Shown: positions 23,224 through 28,839 of the stretch, piece by piece
How positions within the stretch are numbered: the first letter of the stretch is position 1
Layout of the letters: each line of letters opens with the position of its first letter
NCBI GenBank assembly: GCA_030425745.1
Contig: JAUHZW010000003.1
Coordinates: forward strand, 1-28,839
From: Actinomycetes bacterium
GTDB lineage: Bacteria; Actinomycetota; Actinomycetes; S36-B12
Reading direction: 5' to 3'
DNA length: 28,839 nucleotides
Made by a program: the position numbers and the translations under genes
The notes under the pieces: generated by a model
What the model was told of the DNA's origin: nothing
The model's database searches: none
What the model saw: only the letters and a program-made list of their open reading frames with translations

Positions 23224-23487
23224 TCAGAGCCTGCGGTAGATGTCGTCGAGCGTGATGTCACGCGCGAGCATCATGACCTGAAGGTGGTAGAGCAGTTGGG
23301 AGATCTCCTCCGCGGCCCGCTCCTTGCTCTCATGCTCGGCAGCCATCCACACCTCGGCGGCCTCCTCGACGACCTTCTTGCCGATCGCATGGACCCCGGC
23401 ATCGACGAGTCGGGTGGTGCCCGACTCCTCCTCGCGGTAGGTGAGCTTGTGGTTCAGCTCCGCGTAGAGCTCATCGAATGTCTTCAC
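23224..23487 (-). CDS. hisE: Phosphoribosyl-ATP pyrophosphatase
   Basis: HisE removes pyrophosphate from phosphoribosyl-ATP, the second step of histidine synthesis. The 87-aa product is a stand-alone MazG-like enzyme: GKKVVEEAAEVWMAA holds the EExxE-type metal site, and SQLLYHLQVMMLARDI completes the helical fold. It starts at GTG 23487. There is no Shine-Dalgarno sequence, but TAGGCT ends 7 nt upstream, which suggests a leaderless transcript beginning hisE-hisG. ribH ends about 50 nt upstream. Confidence 0.95.
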   Translation of the reverse strand: MKTFDELYAELNHKLTYREEESGTTRLVDAGVHAIGKKVVEEAAEVWMAAEHESKERAAEEISQLLYHLQVMMLARDITLDDIYRRL

Positions 23488-23494
23488 GCGGCAC

Positions 23495-23500
23495 AGCCTA
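23495..23500 (-). promoter_or_regulatory. Possible leaderless -10 box of hisE
   Basis: TAGGCT (23500 to 23495), then 7 nt, then the GTG of hisE. The best -35 candidate, CTGACC (23521 to 23516), has a short 15-nt spacer. Weak on its own, it matches the spacing seen at four other starts in this window. Confidence 0.4.
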
Positions 23501-23517
23501 TTGAGGCGGGGTACAGG

Positions 23518-23557
23518 TCAGCGCAGAGCCCTGAGCGTCAGCGGAGAGCCTTCAGTG
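23518..23557 (-). repeat. Imperfect 20-bp tandem duplication spanning the ribH stop
   Basis: Positions 23518-23537 and 23538-23557 match at 16 of 20 bases in direct orientation. The upstream copy ends the ribH frame with codons for LKALR and then begins the TGA triplet at the copy junction. The second copy repeats the same tail in a shifted frame and again ends in TGA (23520-23518). Confidence 0.7.
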
Positions 23558-24008
23558 TCCGGGCCGTGGCGAGGGCTGCCGATGTGGCCTCCAGCCCCTT
23601 GTCCTCCGGTGACCCCGGGAGACCAGCGCGATCCAGCGCCTGCTGCTCGTTGTCGCAGGTCAGCACACCGAAGCCGATCGGTGTACGGCTGTCGAGAGCG
23701 ACCCGGGTGAGGCCGTCCGTCGCGGCATTTGCGACGAAGTCGAAGTGCGGGGTGCCTCCGCGGATGATGACACCGAGGCACACCACCGCATCGACCCCCT
23801 CCTGTGACGCGACCTCCTGCGCCACGACCGGCAGCTCGAAGCAGCCGGGCACGCGGACGAGGCGATGCGTCGCTCCAGCACGTTCGCACTCGCGCTCCGC
23901 GCTGGCGATGAGACCGTCCATGACGACCTCATGCCACGAGCCGGCGACGATGACCACGGTGAGCCCGGTGCCGTCGACCTGGATGTCGGGGCTGCCTGCC
24001 CCGCTCAT
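23538..24008 (-). CDS. ribH: 6,7-dimethyl-8-ribityllumazine synthase
   Basis: RibH condenses 5-amino-6-ribitylaminouracil with 3,4-dihydroxy-2-butanone 4-phosphate to lumazine, the substrate of RibE. The 156-aa protein has VVIVAGSWHEVVMDGLI, VPGCFELPVVAQ, VCLGVIIRGGTPHFDFV with the active-site histidine, and PIGFGVLTCDNEQQALDRAG. All are typical, and the enzyme usually forms icosahedral or pentameric shells. The ATG at 24008 overlaps the ribAB stop as ATGA. It is the last gene of the rib cluster. Its 3' end carries a 20-bp duplication that includes the stop. Confidence 0.96.
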   Translation of the reverse strand: MSGAGSPDIQVDGTGLTVVIVAGSWHEVVMDGLIASAERECERAGATHRLVRVPGCFELPVVAQEVASQEGVDAVVCLGVIIRGGTPHFDFVANAATDGLTRVALDSRTPIGFGVLTCDNEQQALDRAGLPGSPEDKGLEATSAALATARTLKALR

Positions 24009-25315
24009 GCCGGCGAACCGAGGTCGTGGCCCATGCGATCGGCCTTCGTTGCGAGATAGGCCTCGTTGTGCGGATTGGGCTCGACGGTGAGCGGCACCCG
24101 CTCGACGATCGACAGGCCGTAGCCCTCGAGACCGGCCCGCTTCGACGGGTTGTTGGTCAGCAGGCGCATGCTCCGCACCCCGAGATCGGCGAGGATCGAC
24201 GCCCCGGTGCCGTAGTCGCGCGCATCTGCCGGGAAACCGAGCTCGAGATTGGCATCGACGGTGTCGCGACCGGACTCCTGCAACGTGTAGGCCTGCAACT
24301 TGTGCAGGAGACCGATGCCGCGGCCCTCGTGGCCCTTGACGTAGAGCACCACGCCACGGCCCTCGTCGGTCACGGCCTTCATCGCTGCGCGCAACTGTGG
24401 GCCGCAGTCGCACCGCAGCGAGCCGAGCACGTCACCCGTGAGGCATTCCGAGTGCACCCGCACCAGGACGTTCTCGCCATCACCGATGTCCCCCACGACG
24501 AGCGCCACATGCTCCGACCCATCCAGTTCATCGCGATACCCGAAGGCGCGGAACTCACCGAACTCCGTCGGCAGGCTGGCAACGGCCTCTCGGCTGACGA
24601 GATTCTCATGCGCCCTGCGATAGCGGATCATGTCGGCGATCGAGATCATGACGAGGCCATGCTGATCGGCGAAGGCACGGCACTCCGGCGCCCGCATCAT
24701 CGTGCCGTCGTCATTGACCATCTCGCACAGCGCACCGGACGGGCTGAGCCCGGCCATGCGGGCCAGATCGACGGCGGCCTCGGTGTGGCCGGCTCGCCGC
24801 AGCACTCCCCCGGGCACTGCCCGCAGGGGCATCACATGACCAGGGCGCGTGAGATCGAAGGGCTCGGTCGCGGTGTCGGACAGCACGCGGATCGTGTGGG
24901 CGCGGTCCTCTGCGGAGATGCCGGTGCCCTCGACCGTGCGCGCATCGACGCTCACCGAGTAGGCGGTGCCCTTGCGATCCTCGTTCACCGCCGTCATGGG
25001 CGGCAGGTTGAGCCGGTCGAGGATCGCGCCGTCCATGCCCACGCAGATATACCCCGAGGTGTACCGGATCATGAAGGTCGCGAGCTCTGCCGACGCCTTC
25101 GAGCCGGCGAAGATGAGGTCACCCTCGTTCTCCCGGTCCTCGTCGTCGACCACGATGACGGACTCGCCGCGGCCGATCGCCGCGATGGCCGCCTCGACCG
25201 AGTCGAGCCGCACTCCGTCGGTGCTTCGCGACGGCGTGACTGCCGGGGTGACCGCCGAGGGCGCTGGCGGGGCGTCCTCCTCAGTGTCGGAGAACAGTTC
25301 GTCCGCCGGGATCAT
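24005..25315 (-). CDS. ribAB: Bifunctional 3,4-dihydroxy-2-butanone 4-phosphate synthase / GTP cyclohydrolase II
   Basis: One chain starts both branches of riboflavin synthesis. After a 35-residue disordered tail rich in Pro, Thr and Ser, the RibB half converts ribulose 5-phosphate to DHBP (VDDEDRENEGDL acidic metal site, then TRPGHVMPLRA and the GHTEAAVDLAR segment). The RibA half (from about residue 235) opens GTP; its zinc cysteines are in ECLTGDVLGSLRCDCGPQL, with RGIGLLHKLQAY after. Total 436 aa. The ATG at 25315 has GGAGG five bases upstream and overlaps the ribE stop as ATGA; an in-frame GTG at 25327 would place the ribosome site within the gene. Confidence 0.96.
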   Translation of the reverse strand: MIPADELFSDTEEDAPPAPSAVTPAVTPSRSTDGVRLDSVEAAIAAIGRGESVIVVDDEDRENEGDLIFAGSKASAELATFMIRYTSGYICVGMDGAILDRLNLPPMTAVNEDRKGTAYSVSVDARTVEGTGISAEDRAHTIRVLSDTATEPFDLTRPGHVMPLRAVPGGVLRRAGHTEAAVDLARMAGLSPSGALCEMVNDDGTMMRAPECRAFADQHGLVMISIADMIRYRRAHENLVSREAVASLPTEFGEFRAFGYRDELDGSEHVALVVGDIGDGENVLVRVHSECLTGDVLGSLRCDCGPQLRAAMKAVTDEGRGVVLYVKGHEGRGIGLLHKLQAYTLQESGRDTVDANLELGFPADARDYGTGASILADLGVRSMRLLTNNPSKRAGLEGYGLSIVERVPLTVEPNPHNEAYLATKADRMGHDLGSPA

Positions 25316-25908
25316 GGGTTCCTCCACTGGATGAGGCGCTCGACGTACTTGGCCATCGCGTCGACCTCGATGTTGACGTGGTCGCCCACTCTACGAGTGC
25401 CCAAGATGGTCTCGCTCAGTGTGGTGGGGATCAGCGACACCGAGAAGGACGAATCATCGACGTCGACCACCGTGAGAGAGACGCCGTCGACAGCGATCGA
25501 GCCCTTCTCCACGACATACCGGGCCAGCCCCTCGGGCAGGTCGAAGCGCATGGTGGTCCAGTTCTCCGACGGCTCGATGGCGGTGACGGTGGCGAGTCCG
25601 TCCACGTGCCCCTGAACCAGATGGCCACCGATCCGAGAGTCCATGCGCGCCGCACGCTCGAGGTTGACCGATGCACCCGTCACCGCTGCGGCCAGGGAGG
25701 TGCGCTTGAGCGTCTCGGCCATGACGTCGGCCGTGAAGGCGCCGGGAAGGAGGTCGACCACGGTCAGGCACACGCCGTTCACGGCGATGGAGTCCCCCGG
25801 CCGAGTCTCCTCCAGGACCCGCCGCCCATGGATGGTCACGCGCGCGGCATCCTCCTGCGCCACGATCTCGCCGACCGTGCCTGTCTCCTCAACGATCCCG
25901 GTGAACAT
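25312..25908 (-). CDS. ribE: Riboflavin synthase, alpha chain
   Basis: This enzyme dismutates two lumazine molecules to riboflavin and the pyrimidine precursor. The 198-aa protein is two tandem lumazine-binding barrels. The first begins MFTGIVEETGTV and contains GDSIAVNGVCLTVVD; the second contains GHLVQGHVDG and GSIAVDGVSLTVVD, showing the internal repeat. The ATG at 25908 has GGAGAGGG just upstream and is the universal family start. It overlaps the end of ribD by 20 nt. The gene is also called ribC in some genomes. Confidence 0.95.
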   Translation of the reverse strand: MFTGIVEETGTVGEIVAQEDAARVTIHGRRVLEETRPGDSIAVNGVCLTVVDLLPGAFTADVMAETLKRTSLAAAVTGASVNLERAARMDSRIGGHLVQGHVDGLATVTAIEPSENWTTMRFDLPEGLARYVVEKGSIAVDGVSLTVVDVDDSSFSVSLIPTTLSETILGTRRVGDHVNIEVDAMAKYVERLIQWRNP

Positions 25909-26914
25909 CCCCAGCCCTCTCCACGATCCCCTCGATGACAACATCCTCCCCCACGACGGATGTCCGCCGAACAGTCACCGCGTGGCGGGCCAACCCCGCC
26001 GGCAGGGCCTCCGGGCCGTCGCCCAGCAGGACAGGCGCGATGAACCACAGCACCTCGTCGACCAGGCCATGCTCGAGGAACGCGGCTGCCAGGGTGGGGC
26101 CGCCCTCGACCAGGACGTGCTGGATGTCCTGTGCGTGCAGTGCGGCCATCAGAGCGGGCAGGTCGTGATCCGGGTGGAAGAGGGTCGGTGCGGAGTCGTC
26201 CCGGACCCGTGCCGCGGCGGGTGTCTCACGGTGGCCCACGACCACGCGCAGCGGCTGCCGCGAACGCAGCGCGCCCGAGGGTTCACGGGCGGTGAGGGAC
26301 GGGTCGTCGGCCAGCACGGTTCCGGTGCCGACCACGATGGCATCGACCTCACTTCGCCAGTCATGCGCCAGCGCCCGAGCCTCCGCCCCGGTGATCGAGG
26401 TGGGGCCCCGACCCGCATCCGCGACACGCCCGTCGAGGCTCACCGCCGACTTCAGGGTCACCAGCGGACGGCCGTGGGTACGGGAGTGGAACCAGGCTCG
26501 GGCGGCATGCCGGGCCTCGTCGGCAAGGACCCCCGGGACCACCTCGATGCCGGCCTCGCGCAGGACCGCCGCTCCACTGCCCGACTCCGCACCCGGGTCG
26601 TCGACCGCATAGACCACCCGGCTCACACCCGCATCGATCAGCGCCTGCGTGCACGGACCCGTCCGGCCGGTGTGCCGGCAGGGCTCAAGGGTCACCACGG
26701 CGGTGGCCCCCCGCGCACGCGCACCCGCCTCATGCAGGGCGACGACCTCGGCATGGGCGGTGCCGGAACCCCGGTGATGCCCGCGGCCCACGATGTCGCC
26801 GTCCGGACCCACGATCACGCAGCCGACACGGGGGTTGCTGCTGGGAGGCACATCGGCGGACCGAGCCAGCCTGATCGCCTCGGACATGGGTGCCGTCCAG
26901 GCGGTCTGGCTCAC
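25889..26914 (-). CDS. ribD: Bifunctional pyrimidine deaminase / reductase
   Basis: RibD deaminates and then reduces the GTP-derived pyrimidine in two successive steps. The 341-aa protein has an N-terminal zinc deaminase domain, with HAEVVAL (metal histidine and catalytic glutamate) and PCRHTGRTGPC (two zinc cysteines). The C-terminal reductase domain starts at about 150, with TLKSAVSLDGRVA, GTGTVLADDPSLT and VLVEGGPTLAAAFL for NADPH binding. The GTG at 26914 overlaps the rpe stop as GTGA. An ATG nine codons in, at the MSEAIRLAR segment, is an alternative. No FMN riboswitch is seen in front, because the cluster is read from further upstream. Confidence 0.95.
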   Translation of the reverse strand: MSQTAWTAPMSEAIRLARSADVPPSSNPRVGCVIVGPDGDIVGRGHHRGSGTAHAEVVALHEAGARARGATAVVTLEPCRHTGRTGPCTQALIDAGVSRVVYAVDDPGAESGSGAAVLREAGIEVVPGVLADEARHAARAWFHSRTHGRPLVTLKSAVSLDGRVADAGRGPTSITGAEARALAHDWRSEVDAIVVGTGTVLADDPSLTAREPSGALRSRQPLRVVVGHRETPAAARVRDDSAPTLFHPDHDLPALMAALHAQDIQHVLVEGGPTLAAAFLEHGLVDEVLWFIAPVLLGDGPEALPAGLARHAVTVRRTSVVGEDVVIEGIVERAGDVHRDR

Positions 26915-27585
26915 GGGCGTGCGGCGTTCTCGGCGTCTGCCCGCAGCCGCTCGACCATGACGGCGGGGTCGTCGGCCCTGAACACGGCCGACCCGGCGAC
27001 GAAGACATCGGCCCCGGCCGCGGCGGCCTGCTCGATGGTGCCCGGGCCGATCCCGCCGTCGACCTGGACCCAGATGTCGGCATCTGAGGCATCAACCAGC
27101 CGGCGGGCCTGCCGGACCTTCGGAAGCATGTCCTCCATGAAGGACTGCCCGCCGAAGCCGGGTTCAACGGTCATGACGAGGACCATGTCCACGTGGCGGA
27201 TGACATCCGCGATCGCGTCCAGCGACGTGCCCGGTTTGAGGGCCACCCCGACGCGTGCACCTGCGGCGCGGATGTCCTTGGCCACCCGTACGGGTGAACG
27301 GGTCGCCTCGACGTGGAAGGTGACGCTGCCGGCCCCGGCCTCGGCGTAGCCGGGTGCCCAGCGCCCGGGATCGTCGATCATCAGGTGGCAGTCCGCGGGC
27401 GTGTCGGTGTGCCTCAGCAGCGACTCGACCACGGGCAGGCCGAAGGTGAGATTCGGCACGAAGTGGTTGTCCATGACGTCCAGGTGGACCCAATCGGCCA
27501 CGGCAGCGATCCGCTGGACCTCATGCTCGAGGCGTGAGAGGTCGGAGTTGAGGATGCTCGGCGAGATCTGGATGCCCACGGCCAC
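26911..27585 (-). CDS. rpe: Ribulose-phosphate 3-epimerase
   Basis: Rpe interconverts ribulose 5-phosphate and xylulose 5-phosphate in the pentose phosphate pathway. The 224-aa TIM barrel has ISPSILNSDLSRLE, VHLDVMDNHFVPNLTFG, CHLMIDDPGRW, MTVEPGFGGQSF and VDGGIGPGTI, all conserved metal-binding or phosphate-binding segments. Two GTG starts are possible, 27585 and 27579. The second would have TAGCCT exactly 6 nt upstream, but that TAG is also the stop of the regulator gene, so the match may be chance. Because RibB uses ribulose 5-phosphate, linkage to the rib genes makes metabolic sense. Confidence 0.95.
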   Translation of the reverse strand: MAVGIQISPSILNSDLSRLEHEVQRIAAVADWVHLDVMDNHFVPNLTFGLPVVESLLRHTDTPADCHLMIDDPGRWAPGYAEAGAGSVTFHVEATRSPVRVAKDIRAAGARVGVALKPGTSLDAIADVIRHVDMVLVMTVEPGFGGQSFMEDMLPKVRQARRLVDASDADIWVQVDGGIGPGTIEQAAAAGADVFVAGSAVFRADDPAVMVERLRADAENAARP

Positions 27586-27588
27586 AGG

Positions 27589-28839
27589 CTACTGCTCGGG
27601 GTCAGGGACCCCGGTGCTGCCAGCACGAGCATCGACACCGCTGGACCGATCGATGCCCGTGGACAGCGCGAACCACAGGTTGGCCCGCACGTCGGGATCG
27701 TCCAGGGCGCGGTCCAGCGCAGCCTCCGCACGCCGGAGTCGATGACGCACGGTGTGGCGGTGGATCCCGAGATGCTGAGCCGCGGCATCCACCTGACCGT
27801 GGCACGCGAGCCAGGCGTGCAGCGTCTGCTGCAGGTCGACGGCGTCGGGGGCGGACTCGAGCGGCTTCAGATAAGCCGCGGCCCAGGCCTCGGCGGCGCT
27901 CCGGTCGATGAGGCTCTCGAGGCTGCGGGCCTCGAGATCGGAGAATCGGCGCAGCCCCGCTCCGGAACCGGCGGCCACCTCGGCCTGCTCCAGCGCCTGG
28001 CCGACGTTGACGGACCGGGTGAGGTCCATGACCGACGACAGCCCGACAGTGCGGACGGCATCATGGGCGGCGAGGACCCGCAGGAATGCTGGGGGCTGGC
28101 CCTCATCGTCGACGGCGGCGATCCCCACGAGGCCACCGCGCCCGTCGTCGCAGAGGAGCAGGTCGGCCGACGCCGCGTCGAGGAGGTCGCTGAGCACACG
28201 CGACGCGTCTGAGGGGACCACGGCGATGCCGACCGCAGCAGCGGGATCGATACCGCCGAGCCCCACGGCGGCGAGCCGCTCACCGCTGAATCCGGCGCGC
28301 CGGCCGAGGTCGAGGAGGACGGCACGCCACTGGTCGAGCAGGCCGCCCGCAGCCGCCACCTGGGATCCGGACCATGCCAGGAGGGAGACCGCGAGGTTGA
28401 GGACGGTCTGGTCGGCCGAGGACAGGGGCGTGGGTGACCCGGCCACGAGGAAGCCGCGCACCGTCTCGCGCACTCCCACGGGCACGAGGACGACATGCTC
28501 GTCGACGGTCGCGACGGATGCTGATGCCAGCAGCCCGCGGGGACGGAGCCGGTCGACCTCGACGAGGAATTCGCCCGAGCGTTCGGCCGCGTGCGGCGGC
28601 GCGGCCTGCAGCACCTCCCCCGAGGGGCCCAGATGGAGGGCGAAACCGTTCAGGTGCCGGGCCAGGGTCGCCACGGCAGCCTCGGCCGGGCCGGACGAGC
28701 CCGCGGCGGTGGCGGCCTGGGCGGCCAGGACGCTCCGGATCATCCTGCGCTGGCTGTCGAAGGCCGCTCCGGACTCCGCATACTCCTCGGCTGCCTGAAG
28801 GCGCGAGACGGCCCGACTCACGGCCACGAAGGGAAGCGG
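27589..28839 (-). CDS. PucR-family transcriptional regulator (partial, 5' end outside window)
   Basis: The visible 416 codons stay open to the right edge, so the N-terminus is missing; a GTG at 28827 exists but has no ribosome site in view. The middle (roughly 100-310) looks like the GAF/GGDEF-like sensing region of PucR/CdaR proteins. The last 90 residues hold the PucR helix-turn-helix: LQQTLHAWLACHGQVDAAA then HLGIHRHTVRHRLRRAEAAL. The ligand is unknown. It ends 3 nt before rpe and is on the same strand, so it may be co-transcribed with rpe-ribD-ribE-ribAB-ribH and could regulate them, but no operator is seen. Confidence 0.8.
   Translation of the reverse strand, partial: PLPFVAVSRAVSRLQAAEEYAESGAAFDSQRRMIRSVLAAQAATAAGSSGPAEAAVATLARHLNGFALHLGPSGEVLQAAPPHAAERSGEFLVEVDRLRPRGLLASASVATVDEHVVLVPVGVRETVRGFLVAGSPTPLSSADQTVLNLAVSLLAWSGSQVAAAGGLLDQWRAVLLDLGRRAGFSGERLAAVGLGGIDPAAAVGIAVVPSDASRVLSDLLDAASADLLLCDDGRGGLVGIAAVDDEGQPPAFLRVLAAHDAVRTVGLSSVMDLTRSVNVGQALEQAEVAAGSGAGLRRFSDLEARSLESLIDRSAAEAWAAAYLKPLESAPDAVDLQQTLHAWLACHGQVDAAAQHLGIHRHTVRHRLRRAEAALDRALDDPDVRANLWFALSTGIDRSSGVDARAGSTGVPDPEQ

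Overview
The window is a high-GC chromosomal segment of an actinobacterium (Actinomycetota). The evidence is the 16S rRNA 5' end at the left edge, the gene orders infC-rpmI-rplT-rRNA methyltransferase-pheST-arg and rpe-ribD-ribE-ribAB-ribH-hisE-hisG, a fused CysNC, frequent GTG starts and several promoters that look leaderless. I cannot name the genus. Almost everything lies on the minus strand. Nothing looks like a prophage, insertion sequence, CRISPR array or tRNA, and the genes are mostly core metabolism and translation.

Layout from left to right. (1) 1-231 is the 5' end of a 16S rRNA gene on the minus strand; 232-722 is its leader, with a boxA-like antitermination site and two sigma70-type promoters. 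(2) tyrS and a 3-methyladenine DNA glycosylase gene. (3) A plus-strand gene for a small secreted protein of probable dirigent/allene-oxide-cyclase fold, meeting an unusual minus-strand VanZ-HNH fusion gene head-on across a repeat-filled junction. (4) An arginine operon, argC-J-B-D-R-H, with overlapping genes, a probable ArgR operator before argC, and no argF or argG. (5) pheS-pheT. (6) A three-gene sulfur cassette: a probable Fe(II)/2-oxoglutarate oxygenase, cysD and cysNC. It sits between the rRNA methyltransferase and pheS, which I would expect to be adjacent. (7) infC-rpmI-rplT-methyltransferase, with an ATC start for infC and a structured leader holding an attenuator-like terminator. (8) A DUF1844 gene, an MFS transporter and an SseB-like gene. 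(9) hisE-hisG. (10) A partial PucR-type regulator followed by rpe-ribD-ribE-ribAB-ribH, all closely packed.

How the genes work together. ArgC, J, B and D convert acetylglutamate to ornithine with recycling of the acetyl group. ArgH performs the last step of arginine synthesis, and ArgR regulates the set. CysD and CysNC convert sulfate to APS and then PAPS. RibD, RibE, RibAB and RibH form a complete set for riboflavin synthesis from GTP and ribulose 5-phosphate (apart from the phosphatase), and Rpe supplies or removes that pentose phosphate. HisG and HisE are two early steps of histidine synthesis.

The observation I find most unusual is a recurring arrangement at gene 3' ends. Short tandem duplications contain the stop codon and have periods of 13, 17 or 20 bp, none a multiple of three. 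At argJ and at the VanZ-HNH gene, successive copies place TGA in all three reading frames. Two further, weaker cases occur at the secreted-protein gene and at ribH. Whether this is a genuine genome-wide pattern or chance slippage needs a computed test.
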